Shown here one piece after another: positions 54,620 to 63,651 of a stretch of 64,000 bases of DNA (its first letter is position 1; each line of letters starts with the position of its first letter). The stretch spans positions 186,001 to 250,000 of the forward strand of contig JAHRCV010000001.1 in NCBI GenBank assembly GCA_019083985.1, written 5' to 3'. The notes beneath the pieces were generated by a model that saw only the letters and a list, made by a program, of their open reading frames with translations, did no database searches and was not told where the DNA came from. Source of the stretch: Rhizobiales bacterium TNE-4 (GTDB lineage Bacteria > Pseudomonadota > Alphaproteobacteria > Rhizobiales > Beijerinckiaceae). The translations under genes and the position numbers were made by a program.

Positions 54620-57565
54620 ATGGCGGCTTCGCGTCCGGTTAAAAAGGGCGACCACGTCTTTCTGGTCGATGGCTCATCCTATATTTTCCGTGCGTTTCAT
54701 GCGTTACCGCCGCTGACGCGCAAAAGCGATCAATTACCAGTCGGGGCCGTTGCCGGCTTTTGCAACATGCTCTGGCGCTTGCTGCGTGATAGTGTGGCAG
54801 GTGAAAAGCCGACGCATCTGGCTGTCATTCTGGATCACTCGTCTGAAACCTTCCGCAACGCGCTCTATGATCAATATAAAGCGCAGCGTGAGGAACCGCC
54901 GGAAGAATTGCGGCCGCAATTTGCGCTCATTCGCGAAGCGGTCAAAGCGTTCGATCTGCCCTGCATTGAGCAGCAGGGTTATGAAGCCGATGATCTCATT
55001 GCCACCTATTGCCGCCTCGCCAAGGAAGCAGGCGCAACGGCTACCATCGTCGCGTCAGACAAGGATTTGATGCAGCTGGTCGGTGATGGCGTCACAATGT
55101 TCGATACGATGAAGGACCGCCGCATCGGTGTTGACGAGGTGATCGAGAAATTCGGTGTTACGCCGGATAAGGTCGTCGATGTGCAAGCCCTCGCGGGCGA
55201 CAGCGTCGATAACGTGCCCGGTGTGCCCGGCATCGGCATCAAAACGGCAGCGCAACTCATCCACGAATATGGCGATCTTGAAACGCTGCTGGCGCGCGCG
55301 CCTGAAATCAAGCAGCCCAAGCGTCGCGAAGCCTTGATCGAGAACGCCGAGAAGGCGCGTATTTCCAAAAAGCTTGTGAAGCTTGAAGATCGCGTGCCGC
55401 TGACCACACCGATCGATGCGCTCGCCGTGCATGATCCAGAGCCGAAAAATCTCCTCGCCTTTTTAAAGGCGATGGAATTCAACACAGTGACCCGCCGCGT
55501 GGCAGAAGCGTACGGCATTGATGCCAACGCCATTGCCCCCGATGCGCGCTTGGCCGCACCGGGCGCGGGAACAGCGTGGGGCCCTGCGGGGGGCGCAGCG
55601 GTAAAGGATGCACCCGCCGAACGGGACGACACAACGAAACCCGCCGCGATAGGACCATCAGGCCCCGCCACTCACGCCGCGGCGGTGGCAGCACACGCTG
55701 CAGCCGTTCCCATTGATCGCGCCGCTTATGAAACGGTACGTGATCTCGCAACGCTACAGACTTGGATTGCTGAAGCCCGCGCGCACGGTGTTGTCGCGGT
55801 TGATACAGAGACAAGCGCTCTCGATAGCATGAGTGCCGATCTTGTCGGTGTCTCGCTGGCTACAGCGCCGGGTCGAGCATGCTATATTCCGCTTGCCCAT
55901 ATTGGCGAGGGTGGTGGCGATCTCTTCGGAGGCGGGCAATTGCTGCCGGGGCAAATTCCGGTGCGTGATGCGCTCGCCGCATTAAAATCCTTGCTCGAAG
56001 ACCCGGGCGTTCTGAAGGTCGCGCAAAATCTGAAATATGATTGGGTGATCTTGAAGCGTCATGGCATTGATGTCGCGCCATCCGATGACACGATGCTGAT
56101 GTCGTATGTGCTCGATGCCGGACGTAACAATCACGGCATGGATGAACTCTCCGAACGTATTCTCGGTCATAAACCGATACCGTTTGGCGAAGTTGCAGGC
56201 ACAGGCAAGGGCTTCATCGGCTTTGCGCGTGTCGGCATCGAACGCGCCACCGAATATGCGGCGGAAGATGCCGATGTGACCCTTCGCATTTGGCAGGTGT
56301 TCCGGGCGCGCTTGATCGGCGAGAGCATGAAGACGGTCTACGAGACGCTTGAGCGTCCTCTCGTACCCGTCCTTGGCCGTATGGAAATGCGCGGCATCGC
56401 AATTGATCGGCCGATTTTGTCGCGCTTGTCGGGCGAATTCGCTCAAACCATGGCGCGGCTTGAGACAGAGATTCATGCCCTCGCTGGTGAAAGCTTTAAT
56501 CTCGGTTCGCCGAAGCAATTGGGCGATATTCTGTTTGGTAAAATGGGCTTGCCCGGCGCCAAGAAGACAGCCACGGGCGCGTGGTCCACAGGCGCGCAAG
56601 TGCTCGAAGATCTCGCCGAGCAAGGCCATGAATTGCCAGCCCGCATTCTCGAATGGCGGCAAGTAGCAAAGCTCAAATCGACTTATACGGATGCGTTACC
56701 GGGCTTCGTCAACAAGGAGACGAACCGCGTCCATACGAGCTATTCGCTGGCGTCCACCACAACAGGGCGTCTGTCGTCATCCGATCCAAATTTACAAAAT
56801 ATCCCCGTGCGCAATGAGGCAGGCCGTAAAATTCGTACGGCCTTCATTGCCACACCCGGACACAAACTGATCTCTGCTGATTATTCGCAGATTGAGCTGC
56901 GTCTGCTGGCGCATATCGCCGATATTCCTCAGCTGAAGAAAGCCTTTGCAGAAGGGCTCGATATTCACGCAATGACGGCGTCCGAAATGTTCGGCGTGCC
57001 GGTCGAAGGCATGGATCCGTCTGTCCGTCGCCGCGCCAAGGCGATTAATTTCGGGATCATCTACGGCATCTCAGCCTTTGGCTTGGCCAATCAGCTGGGC
57101 ATCCCGCGCGATGAGGCCGGCGCTTACATCAAGCGCTATTTCGAGCGCTTTCCCGGCATTCGCGACTATATGGATGCCACCAAGAAATTTGCGCGCGAAC
57201 ATGGCTATGTCGAAACCATCTTCGGTCGCAAAGCACATTACCCGGCGATCAATTCGAAAAATCCGTCCGAAAGGGCTTTCATGGAGCGGGCGGCCGTCAA
57301 CGCACCGATCCAAGGGTCTGCTGCTGACATCATCCGCCGCGCCATGATCCGGATGGAAGAGGCGCTCGACGCGCATCAGCTGAAGGCGCGCATGTTGTTG
57401 CAGGTGCATGACGAATTGGTGTTCGAGGTACCAGAAGGCGAAGTCGACAAGACGATCCCGGTCATTAAGCAGGTGATGATCGATGCGCCGGCTCCAGCCC
57501 TTCAACTGAGCGTACCGCTCCAAGTCGATGCGCGGGCGGCGCAGAATTGGGATGAAGCGCATTAA
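54620..57565 (+). CDS. polA: DNA polymerase I
   Basis: This 981-residue repair and Okazaki-fragment polymerase has a 5'-nuclease domain at about 10-300 (FLVDGSSYIFRAFHALP; GYEADDLIA), an Ala/Pro-rich linker (~305-365), a 3'-5' exonuclease with DTETSALDS and the YAAEDADVTLRI motif, and the polymerase domain with motif A DYSQIELRLLAH, motif B RRRAKAINFGIIYG and motif C QVHDELVFE. Both exonuclease active-site sets appear intact. GGAGAAGACG precedes the ATG. It follows gntK by 9 bases. Confidence 0.97.
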   Translation: MAASRPVKKGDHVFLVDGSSYIFRAFHALPPLTRKSDQLPVGAVAGFCNMLWRLLRDSVAGEKPTHLAVILDHSSETFRNALYDQYKAQREEPPEELRPQFALIREAVKAFDLPCIEQQGYEADDLIATYCRLAKEAGATATIVASDKDLMQLVGDGVTMFDTMKDRRIGVDEVIEKFGVTPDKVVDVQALAGDSVDNVPGVPGIGIKTAAQLIHEYGDLETLLARAPEIKQPKRREALIENAEKARISKKLVKLEDRVPLTTPIDALAVHDPEPKNLLAFLKAMEFNTVTRRVAEAYGIDANAIAPDARLAAPGAGTAWGPAGGAAVKDAPAERDDTTKPAAIGPSGPATHAAAVAAHAAAVPIDRAAYETVRDLATLQTWIAEARAHGVVAVDTETSALDSMSADLVGVSLATAPGRACYIPLAHIGEGGGDLFGGGQLLPGQIPVRDALAALKSLLEDPGVLKVAQNLKYDWVILKRHGIDVAPSDDTMLMSYVLDAGRNNHGMDELSERILGHKPIPFGEVAGTGKGFIGFARVGIERATEYAAEDADVTLRIWQVFRARLIGESMKTVYETLERPLVPVLGRMEMRGIAIDRPILSRLSGEFAQTMARLETEIHALAGESFNLGSPKQLGDILFGKMGLPGAKKTATGAWSTGAQVLEDLAEQGHELPARILEWRQVAKLKSTYTDALPGFVNKETNRVHTSYSLASTTTGRLSSSDPNLQNIPVRNEAGRKIRTAFIATPGHKLISADYSQIELRLLAHIADIPQLKKAFAEGLDIHAMTASEMFGVPVEGMDPSVRRRAKAINFGIIYGISAFGLANQLGIPRDEAGAYIKRYFERFPGIRDYMDATKKFAREHGYVETIFGRKAHYPAINSKNPSERAFMERAAVNAPIQGSAADIIRRAMIRMEEALDAHQLKARMLLQVHDELVFEVPEGEVDKTIPVIKQVMIDAPAPALQLSVPLQVDARAAQNWDEAH

Positions 57566-57584
57566 GCGCGAACACAGGAAAATT

Positions 57585-57938
57585 ATGATGAGTATTGAAC
57601 GGATCGGCGTAGCCGCGCGCTATAGCGACGCGGTCATTCACAACAATACGGTCTATCTGGCAGGCCATGTGCCCGAGGCCAGCAAGGGACAAGACATCGC
57701 TGCGCAGACGCGTGATGTGTTGGCACAGATCGATGAGACCTTGCGTGACTGCGGCACTGATAAGACGAAAATTCTGACAGTCACGATCTATCTGACAAGC
57801 ATGGCGGATTTTGCCGGCATGAATGCGGTCTGGGATCAATGGGTCGCGCAGGGCCATACGCCGGCACGCGCGACTGTCGAGGCAAAACTCGCATCGCCGG
57901 ATTATCGTATTGAGATCGTGATGATCGCTGCGCGGTGA
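57585..57938 (+). CDS. RidA family protein (YjgF/YER057c/UK114)
   Basis: This 117-residue trimeric-type protein hydrolyses reactive enamine/imine intermediates in RidA itself. NNTVYLAGHVPEASKGQDI, ILTVTIYLTSMADFAGMNAVWDQW and the late PARATVEAKLASPDYRIEIV are family marks. The Arg of the RidA active site falls in PARATV. AGGAAAATT precedes ATG 57585, and 57588 is an alternative. It follows polA by 19 bases. Confidence 0.9.
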   Translation: MMSIERIGVAARYSDAVIHNNTVYLAGHVPEASKGQDIAAQTRDVLAQIDETLRDCGTDKTKILTVTIYLTSMADFAGMNAVWDQWVAQGHTPARATVEAKLASPDYRIEIVMIAAR

Positions 57939-58019
57939 GGTGAGCCTCAGCCCTCATGGTGGGAGCGGCGAAGCCATGTCCCGAACCGCGAGGGTACGCT
58001 GAAGGTGTAGGCTCAAATC

Positions 58020-58068
58020 CGTCGTCCTTCGAGACGCAGTGCTGCGCAATGCGCCTCAGAATGAGGGG
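58020..58068. repeat. Candidate interspersed palindromic repeat
   Basis: A segment reading TCGTCCTTCGAGACGC, then CAGTGCTGCG, then CAATGCGCCTCAGAATGAGG resembles dispersed elements seen between genes in many Hyphomicrobiales genomes (a CCTTCGAGACGC...CTCAG.ATGAGG pattern). Only one copy is in the window, so the repeat status is from memory. Confidence 0.35.
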
Positions 58069-58084
58069 GAATTCGCCTCAAGCC

Positions 58085-58423
58085 TCAACTCGTTTGCTCG
58101 CAACGCCGCCAGAGCTCTGGTTCCGAGCGCGTCTGCCCGTCAGCCGAAATCGTGATGGCACGCAACACGGTTTCGCCGAGGAGCCTCATATCCATTTTCT
58201 GGCCCGCATTGGCGAGGGGTGGCGGTACCTCGTAAGCAAAGGAATGGCGCGTATAGTCGCCACTGATTTTCTGCCCACCAGGGAAGCTCGCCGATGAGCC
58301 TTGGATCGTGATCTGGCGGCTGTCCTTCTCAGCGCACCACGTGCCATCAATCGCATCGGCCCAAGCGGGCGCACCGAAACTCATCAGGATCCCGCAGGCA
58401 AGAACAGTCGATCGCGCGCGCAT
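58085..58423 (-). CDS. Small exported protein, unknown
   Basis: This 112-residue protein has a signal peptide (cleavage near residue 22, PAWA-DA). The mature part starts IDGTWCAEKDSRQITIQG and ends ELWRRCEQTS, suggesting a small beta-barrel-like domain closed by one disulfide (Cys 30 and 108). The function is unknown. The start ATG 58423 has no strong ribosome site. It diverges from the proline racemase-family gene. Confidence 0.65.
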   Translation of the reverse strand: MRARSTVLACGILMSFGAPAWADAIDGTWCAEKDSRQITIQGSSASFPGGQKISGDYTRHSFAYEVPPPLANAGQKMDMRLLGETVLRAITISADGQTRSEPELWRRCEQTS

Positions 58424-58492
58424 GGGCAGGTCTCCGGCTTGCGTCTGGCCAAAGCCTAGACCAATCTCGCCGCGCTTGAGAAGGACGAAATC

Positions 58493-59500
58493 ATGGCGCG
58501 CATCACGTTAACCTACACCGATATGCACACCGCGGGTGAGCCTGTGCGGATCGTCACGGGCGGTTATCCGGAGCTCACGGGCGCGACCATTCTCGATAAG
58601 AGGCGCCAAGCGCGCGACGCTTACGATCATCTGCGCAGTGCCATGATGTTTGAGCCGCGTGGGCATGAGGGCATGTATGGCGTCATCCCGGTGAAGCCGT
58701 CTGTGCCGGGTGCGGTGATTGGTGTGCTGTTCACCCATCACGAAGGCTATTCCACCATGTGCGGCCATGCCACGGTCGCGCTCGGCCGTTGGATTGTCGA
58801 TCAGGGACTTGTGGAAAAAACAGAACCGGTGACGCGCTTCCTCATGGAAGCGCCCTGTGGTCCGCTGGCCATGGAATGCCACGTGAAGAATAGCGAAGTG
58901 ACAAGCGTCACATTCGAAAGTGTGCCCGCTTTTACTGAGGGGCGTGATGAAGCGTTTGACGTGCCCGGCTTTGGCCGGATCATCACCGACATCGCTTATG
59001 GCGGCGCTTATTACGCGATCCTGCCGGCTTCGCGCTTTGGGCTTGATCTCTTCGAAACGCCCGTCGCGAAACTGGTGGATGCGGCTGCAGCGTTAACGGA
59101 TACGATCCGGTCGCAACGCAAGATTACGCATCCTGAAGCCGATGATCTTGGCTTTCTCTATGGCACGATCATCACGGATGAGGCGGCGGTCGATCAGCCC
59201 TCGGCCAATTTATGTGTCTTTGCCGAACGGCAGATCGATCGCGCGCCGACAGGTTCAGGCGTTACGGCACGCATGGCGCTCGATCATGCCAAAGGCTTGA
59301 TAAAGGCGGGCACCACGCGCCGCTTCTATGGTATTGCCGGTGTGCCGTTTGATGGCTCTATTACCCGTGTCGAGGGTTCCGCCGTGCGCGTGGCCGTATC
59401 AGGGCAGGGCTATTATGCCGGGCAGGGCTCTTTCATCATTGAAGAGAACGATGCGCTTGGTTTCGGTTTTGAACTACCGAAACATTTTACGCGCATTTAA
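58493..59500 (+). CDS. Proline racemase family: trans-3-hydroxy-L-proline dehydratase type
   Basis: This 335-residue enzyme has the catalytic C90 in YSTMCGHATVALGRW, but the second position is T253 (RAPTGSG) instead of the cysteine (PCGTG) of racemases and 4-hydroxyproline epimerases. In the family, Cys/Thr pairs mark trans-3-hydroxy-L-proline dehydratases, so dehydration is the expected reaction. AAGGACG lies upstream of ATG 58493. No other hydroxyproline gene is adjacent. Confidence 0.88.
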   Translation: MARITLTYTDMHTAGEPVRIVTGGYPELTGATILDKRRQARDAYDHLRSAMMFEPRGHEGMYGVIPVKPSVPGAVIGVLFTHHEGYSTMCGHATVALGRWIVDQGLVEKTEPVTRFLMEAPCGPLAMECHVKNSEVTSVTFESVPAFTEGRDEAFDVPGFGRIITDIAYGGAYYAILPASRFGLDLFETPVAKLVDAAAALTDTIRSQRKITHPEADDLGFLYGTIITDEAAVDQPSANLCVFAERQIDRAPTGSGVTARMALDHAKGLIKAGTTRRFYGIAGVPFDGSITRVEGSAVRVAVSGQGYYAGQGSFIIEENDALGFGFELPKHFTRI

Positions 59501-59538
59501 TGCTCTTCTCATCGCAGGGATGGCATTGCGCTGAACCG

Positions 59539-60327
59539 TCACGCTGCGAGCGCCATCGCCTCGTCCATGCAGCGCATCACGATTTTTTCGCCGCGCTTGG
59601 CAACAAGCGCACAGGTGCGCGGCACTTCCTGCCAATTCGCCTTTGTATGATCGAGCGGTTCTGAGACGATCACGATGCCGTTATCGTCCTCACGCGCGTA
59701 GAGTGTGGCAGGCTTGGTGTCCGATGCCCAGCGGAATGCGTAGAGATCTTCGCCATTGGTCAACGCCGCAGTGAAGCGCAAAGGCTCCATCACCCGCGCG
59801 TCCTTCATCATGGTCACGATCTCGGAGAGCACGGAGGCCATCGCGCCGACGGGATCACGCTCCAGCCCCCGCGCCAGCGCTGCAAGAAAGATCGCTTCGC
59901 TATCTGTCGTGCCGTTGCGCGCGCCATAATGGCTGTCCGGGATCAGGGCCTCGATTTTGCGCCGCAACAAATGATAGCCGCCAATCTGCCCATTATGCAT
60001 GAACATCCACGGCCCATGCGTGAAGGGGTGGCAATTGGCCCGCGTGGTTGCTGTGCCGGTAGCGGCGCGCACATGGGCAAAAAAGAGGTGGGAGGAAACC
60101 TGTCGGCATAGCGACAGGAGGTTTTCATCTGACCAGGCTGGCCGCAATTCACGATAAAAGCCCGGCTCGGCACGAGCGCCATACCAGCCGATCCCAAAAC
60201 CGTCGCCATTGGTGCCGGTTTTCGCCTCTTCGGCATGAAGGGATTGATGGATGAGGGAATGGGCCGGGGCGGCCACCAATTCTTCAAGGAAGACGGGCGA
60301 TCCGCGATAAGCGAGGAAGCGGCACAT
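59539..60327 (-). CDS. Class II glutamine amidotransferase domain protein
   Basis: This 262-residue protein begins MCRFLAYRGSPVFLEEL, with Cys2 as the N-terminal nucleophile of class II (Ntn) amidotransferases. GDGFGIGWYG, FFAHVRAATGTATTRANCHP and FMHNGQIGGYHLLR complete the glutaminase site. It is a free-standing glutaminase domain of the YafJ/EgtC kind. The acceptor is unknown. No egtD or ergothioneine genes are near. Confidence 0.88.
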   Translation of the reverse strand: MCRFLAYRGSPVFLEELVAAPAHSLIHQSLHAEEAKTGTNGDGFGIGWYGARAEPGFYRELRPAWSDENLLSLCRQVSSHLFFAHVRAATGTATTRANCHPFTHGPWMFMHNGQIGGYHLLRRKIEALIPDSHYGARNGTTDSEAIFLAALARGLERDPVGAMASVLSEIVTMMKDARVMEPLRFTAALTNGEDLYAFRWASDTKPATLYAREDDNGIVIVSEPLDHTKANWQEVPRTCALVAKRGEKIVMRCMDEAMALAA

Positions 60328-60455
60328 GGGCTAAGGGGTCCGGCCAAGCTGCACTGCGCTATTTACAGCGCAAAATGGGTGATTTGTGAACAGGCTGAAT
60401 TGCCGCCCGGCCGGGGCTCCGCTATGTCCGAAGGGACTAGAGGGGAGACCATGGA

Positions 60456-61865
60456 ATGCGCCCAGTCACGATTCTGACCTCGCTTGCCATTACGTTGCTG
60501 CCGAGCATGGCCTTGGCGGCCGATCTTGATGGCAAGACGTTCGGCGTCTTCTGGGCTTTGCCCTTCGCCGGCATCTTGTTGTCGATCGCGCTCTTTCCGC
60601 TGTTGGCCCCACATTTCTGGGAGCATCATCAGGGCAAGATTGCCGCAGTCTGGGCCGTGCTGATCCTGGTGCCGCTCACGATCTTCCGCGGGGGTGATAT
60701 TGCGGGCTCTGCATTAGCGCACACCATCGCGGGAGAATATGTTCCCTTCATCCTGCTTCTCTTGGCGCTGTTTACGACGGCCGGCGGGATTCTCATTTCC
60801 GGCAACATTCACGGTTCACCCGGAATGAACACTGCGCTTTTGGCGATCGGCGCCTTGATGGCAAGCCTGATCGGCACAACGGGCGCATCCATGGTGATGA
60901 TCCGTCCGGTCATGCGCGCCAATGACGAGCGCATCCACAATGTGCATGTCATCGTGTTCTTTATTTTCCTCGTCTCGAACATTGGTGGCTCGCTGACGCC
61001 ACTCGGTGACCCGCCGTTGTTTCTGGGTTTCTTGCGCGGCGTCGATTTTTTCTGGACGACGACGCATCTCTTCACCGAGACCCTCTTGGTTGGGGCTATT
61101 TTGCTTGGCGTTTTCTACCTGCTCGATTCGTGGTTCTATCATCGCGACGAAGCCTTCAAGGCGCGGCGTGACCCGACGCCCGACAGCCCCGTAAAGCTGC
61201 ATGGGCTCGGCAATCTTGCGCTGATCGGCGTGATCATTCTGGCCATTCTGATGAGTGCAGCGTGGAAGCCGGGCGTTGCCTTCACCGTCATGGGCACGCC
61301 GGTCGAATGGCAGAACCTTGCGCGCGACGGAATCTTCGTGCTCGTCACGTTGGCCTCGCTGGCGCTGACGAAAAAGGAATTCCGCGAGCGCAATGGCTTC
61401 ACCTGGGGTCCAATCCTTGAGGTCGCCAAGCTCTTCGCTGGGATCTTCATCACGATGATCCCCGTACTGGCGATGTTGAAGGCGGGTAAGGATGGCGCGT
61501 TTGCGCCACTCGTTGCCCTCGTCACTCATCCGGACGGATCACCCAACAACGCCGCCTATTTCTGGATGACAGGGATTCTTTCATCCTTCCTCGATAATGC
61601 ACCGACCTATCTCGTCTTCTTCGAATTGGCGGGTGGTGATCCTGCCACGCTGATGACGAAGGGCGCGATGACGCTGGCGGCCGTTTCGCTCGGTGCGGTG
61701 TTCATGGGGGCGAATTCCTATATCGGCAATGCGCCCAACTTCATGGTCTATGCCATTGCGCGCGACGGCGGCGTGAAAATGCCGTCTTTCTTTGGCTACA
61801 TGCTCTGGTCGGGCGCGTTCCTGATCCCCTGTTTCGTGCTGGTCACCTTCATCTTCTTCAGGTGA
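60456..61865 (+). CDS. Na+/H+ antiporter, NhaD/citrate transporter-like
   Basis: This 469-residue membrane protein has about eleven to twelve hydrophobic segments. An N-terminal signal-like segment (LLPSMALAAD) precedes them. HGSPGMNTALLAIGALMASLIGTTGASMVMIRPVMRAN and VSNIGGSLTPLGDPPLFLG are typical of the NhaD ion-transporter superfamily. GGGGAG precedes the ATG. Sodium or lithium extrusion is the usual role. Confidence 0.88.
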   Translation: MRPVTILTSLAITLLPSMALAADLDGKTFGVFWALPFAGILLSIALFPLLAPHFWEHHQGKIAAVWAVLILVPLTIFRGGDIAGSALAHTIAGEYVPFILLLLALFTTAGGILISGNIHGSPGMNTALLAIGALMASLIGTTGASMVMIRPVMRANDERIHNVHVIVFFIFLVSNIGGSLTPLGDPPLFLGFLRGVDFFWTTTHLFTETLLVGAILLGVFYLLDSWFYHRDEAFKARRDPTPDSPVKLHGLGNLALIGVIILAILMSAAWKPGVAFTVMGTPVEWQNLARDGIFVLVTLASLALTKKEFRERNGFTWGPILEVAKLFAGIFITMIPVLAMLKAGKDGAFAPLVALVTHPDGSPNNAAYFWMTGILSSFLDNAPTYLVFFELAGGDPATLMTKGAMTLAAVSLGAVFMGANSYIGNAPNFMVYAIARDGGVKMPSFFGYMLWSGAFLIPCFVLVTFIFFR

Positions 61866-61949
61866 GGCAGGTTGCGCGGACGATCTTGCCCGCGCAGACT
61901 GCAATGCACGCCGCCTTCACGTCCGGTTCCATCGTTTGAGGTCACGTCC

Positions 61950-63482
61950 ATGAATGCCCCCGCCACCAACGCGCCCCGCTCGGTTCGCCTTTCGCCGCAG
62001 GACAATGTTCTTGTCGCCGTGGATAATTTTGAGCCCGGTGCGGTGCTTTATGGCGTTACCGCCAAGACGCGTGTGCCGCGGGGCCACAAAATGGCACTGG
62101 TTGATGTGACAAAAGGTCAACCGATCGTGAAGTTCGGGCAGATCATCGGCTTTGCGTCAAAGGACATCGCCGCAGGCGAATGGATCCACGAACATAATGT
62201 CGAGATGCATGCGTTTGAACGCGATTACCGCTTCGCTGAAGACGCGCGCAAGGAAGAAATCTTGCCCGTCGATCAGCAGGCAACCTTCCAAGGGTATCGC
62301 CGCGCCAATGGCAAGGTCGGCACGCGCAATTACATTGGCATTCTCACCTCGGTGAATTGCTCAGCCTCTGTTGCTCGCTTCATGGCGGAAGAAATCAATC
62401 GTTCAGGCATTCTGCGCGAATATCCGAACATTGATGGGGTGATCCCGCTCGTGCATGGCGGTGGCTGTGCGCTTGATATCAAGGGTGAGGGTTATGAAAT
62501 CCTCAAGCGCACGCAATGGGGTTATGCGACCAATCCGAACATGGGCGGCGTCATCATGGTTGGCCTTGGTTGCGAAGGCTTCCAGATCGCACGCTGGAAA
62601 GAGGCTTACGGCGTCGCCGACTCCGATCTCTTCCGGACCATGACCATTCAGGAAATCGGTGGCACGAAGAAAACTGTTGCGGCCGGCGTCGAAGCGATCA
62701 AGGCGATGCTGCCGAAGGTGAATGCGGTGAAACGCGAGACGGTGCCGGCATCGGAATTGATGCTGGCCCTGCAATGCGGCGGGTCGGATGGTTATTCCGG
62801 CATCACGGCAAACCCCGCCTTGGGTGCGGCCGTTGATCTCCTCGTCAAGCATGGCGGCACGGCCATCTTGTCTGAGACGCCTGAAATCTATGGTGCCGAA
62901 CATCTTTTGACGCGGCGCGCTGCAACGCGTGAGATCGGTGAGAAGCTCGTCTCCATGATCCATTGGTGGGAGGATTACACCGCCCGCAACAAGATGGAGA
63001 TGAACAACAATCCTTCGCCCGGCAACAAGGCGGGCGGCCTCACCACCATTCTCGAGAAATCGCTCGGTGCGGCGGCCAAGGGTGGCACGACAACGCTGAC
63101 CGGCGTCTATCACTATGCCGAACCCGTCGATGCCAAAGGCTTCGTCTATATGGACACGCCGGGCTATGACCCGGTCTCGGCCACGGGGCAGGTCGCGGGC
63201 GGAGCCAACATGCTTTGCTTCACAACGGGTCGTGGGTCAGCCTATGGCTGCAAGCCGACCCCTTCCATCAAGCTCGCCACCAATTCCGAGATTTATCGTC
63301 GCATGATCGACGATATGGACATCAATTGTGGCGATGTCCTCGACGGTGTCTCGATCGAGGAAAAGGGCCGCGAGATCTTTGAGATGATCCTGCGGATTGC
63401 CTCGGGCGAGCGCTCGAAATCGGAAGAGCTTGGCTATGGCGATGCCGAATTCGTGCCCTGGACCGTCGGCGCCACCATGTGA
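61950..63482 (+). CDS. UxaA family hydrolyase (altronate/galactarate dehydratase)
   Basis: This 510-residue protein has a small N-terminal SAF domain (~20-100, VAVDNFEPGAVLYGV) and the large catalytic domain with GYRRANGKVGTRNYIGILTSVNCSAS, VHGGGCALDI, MVGLGCEGFQ and LQCGGSDGYSGITANPALG. These are marks of Fe-dependent altronate (UxaA) or galactarate (GarD) dehydratases. The specific substrate cannot be fixed. GAGG lies before ATG 61950. In-frame upstream codons to 61872 were rejected because they lack similarity. Confidence 0.9.
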   Translation: MNAPATNAPRSVRLSPQDNVLVAVDNFEPGAVLYGVTAKTRVPRGHKMALVDVTKGQPIVKFGQIIGFASKDIAAGEWIHEHNVEMHAFERDYRFAEDARKEEILPVDQQATFQGYRRANGKVGTRNYIGILTSVNCSASVARFMAEEINRSGILREYPNIDGVIPLVHGGGCALDIKGEGYEILKRTQWGYATNPNMGGVIMVGLGCEGFQIARWKEAYGVADSDLFRTMTIQEIGGTKKTVAAGVEAIKAMLPKVNAVKRETVPASELMLALQCGGSDGYSGITANPALGAAVDLLVKHGGTAILSETPEIYGAEHLLTRRAATREIGEKLVSMIHWWEDYTARNKMEMNNNPSPGNKAGGLTTILEKSLGAAAKGGTTTLTGVYHYAEPVDAKGFVYMDTPGYDPVSATGQVAGGANMLCFTTGRGSAYGCKPTPSIKLATNSEIYRRMIDDMDINCGDVLDGVSIEEKGREIFEMILRIASGERSKSEELGYGDAEFVPWTVGATM

Positions 63483-63505
63483 TTCTTGCTGCACTGCAAA
63501 AAAGG

Positions 63506-63537
63506 AGCGCCCGGTGTCCACACCGGGCGCTTTGCTT
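63506..63537 (+). terminator. Rho-independent terminator
   Basis: A 12-bp stem AGCGCCCGGTGT (63506-63517) with ACACCGGGCGCT (63520-63531), nearly loopless, then TTGCTTT. It separates the UxaA-family gene from the UgpB-like gene. Confidence 0.85.
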
Positions 63538-63550
63538 TGCGGCAAGGTCA

Positions 63551-63581
63551 TTGAACTGTCACAGATCTTTCATGCTAGAAT
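63551..63581 (+). promoter_or_regulatory. Candidate sigma70-type promoter of the UgpB-like gene
   Basis: TTGAAC (63551-63556) and TAGAAT (63576-63581) with a 19-base spacer. An extended -10 TGC directly before TAGAAT compensates for the long spacing. It lies 70 bases upstream of the start codon. Confidence 0.5.
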
Positions 63582-63608
63582 GAAACAGACGGGCCGCACC
63601 CGATGCAT

Positions 63609-63627
63609 CCCCGCGCGTGGCGCGGGG
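63609..63627 (+). other. 5' leader hairpin before the UgpB-like gene
   Basis: CCCCGCGC (63609-63616) pairs fully with GCGCGGGG (63620-63627) around GTG. It sits between the candidate promoter and the ribosome site and could stabilise the leader or affect translation. No T run follows. Confidence 0.5.
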
Positions 63628-63651
63628 CCGAAGCCCGATAGGGAGGATTTG

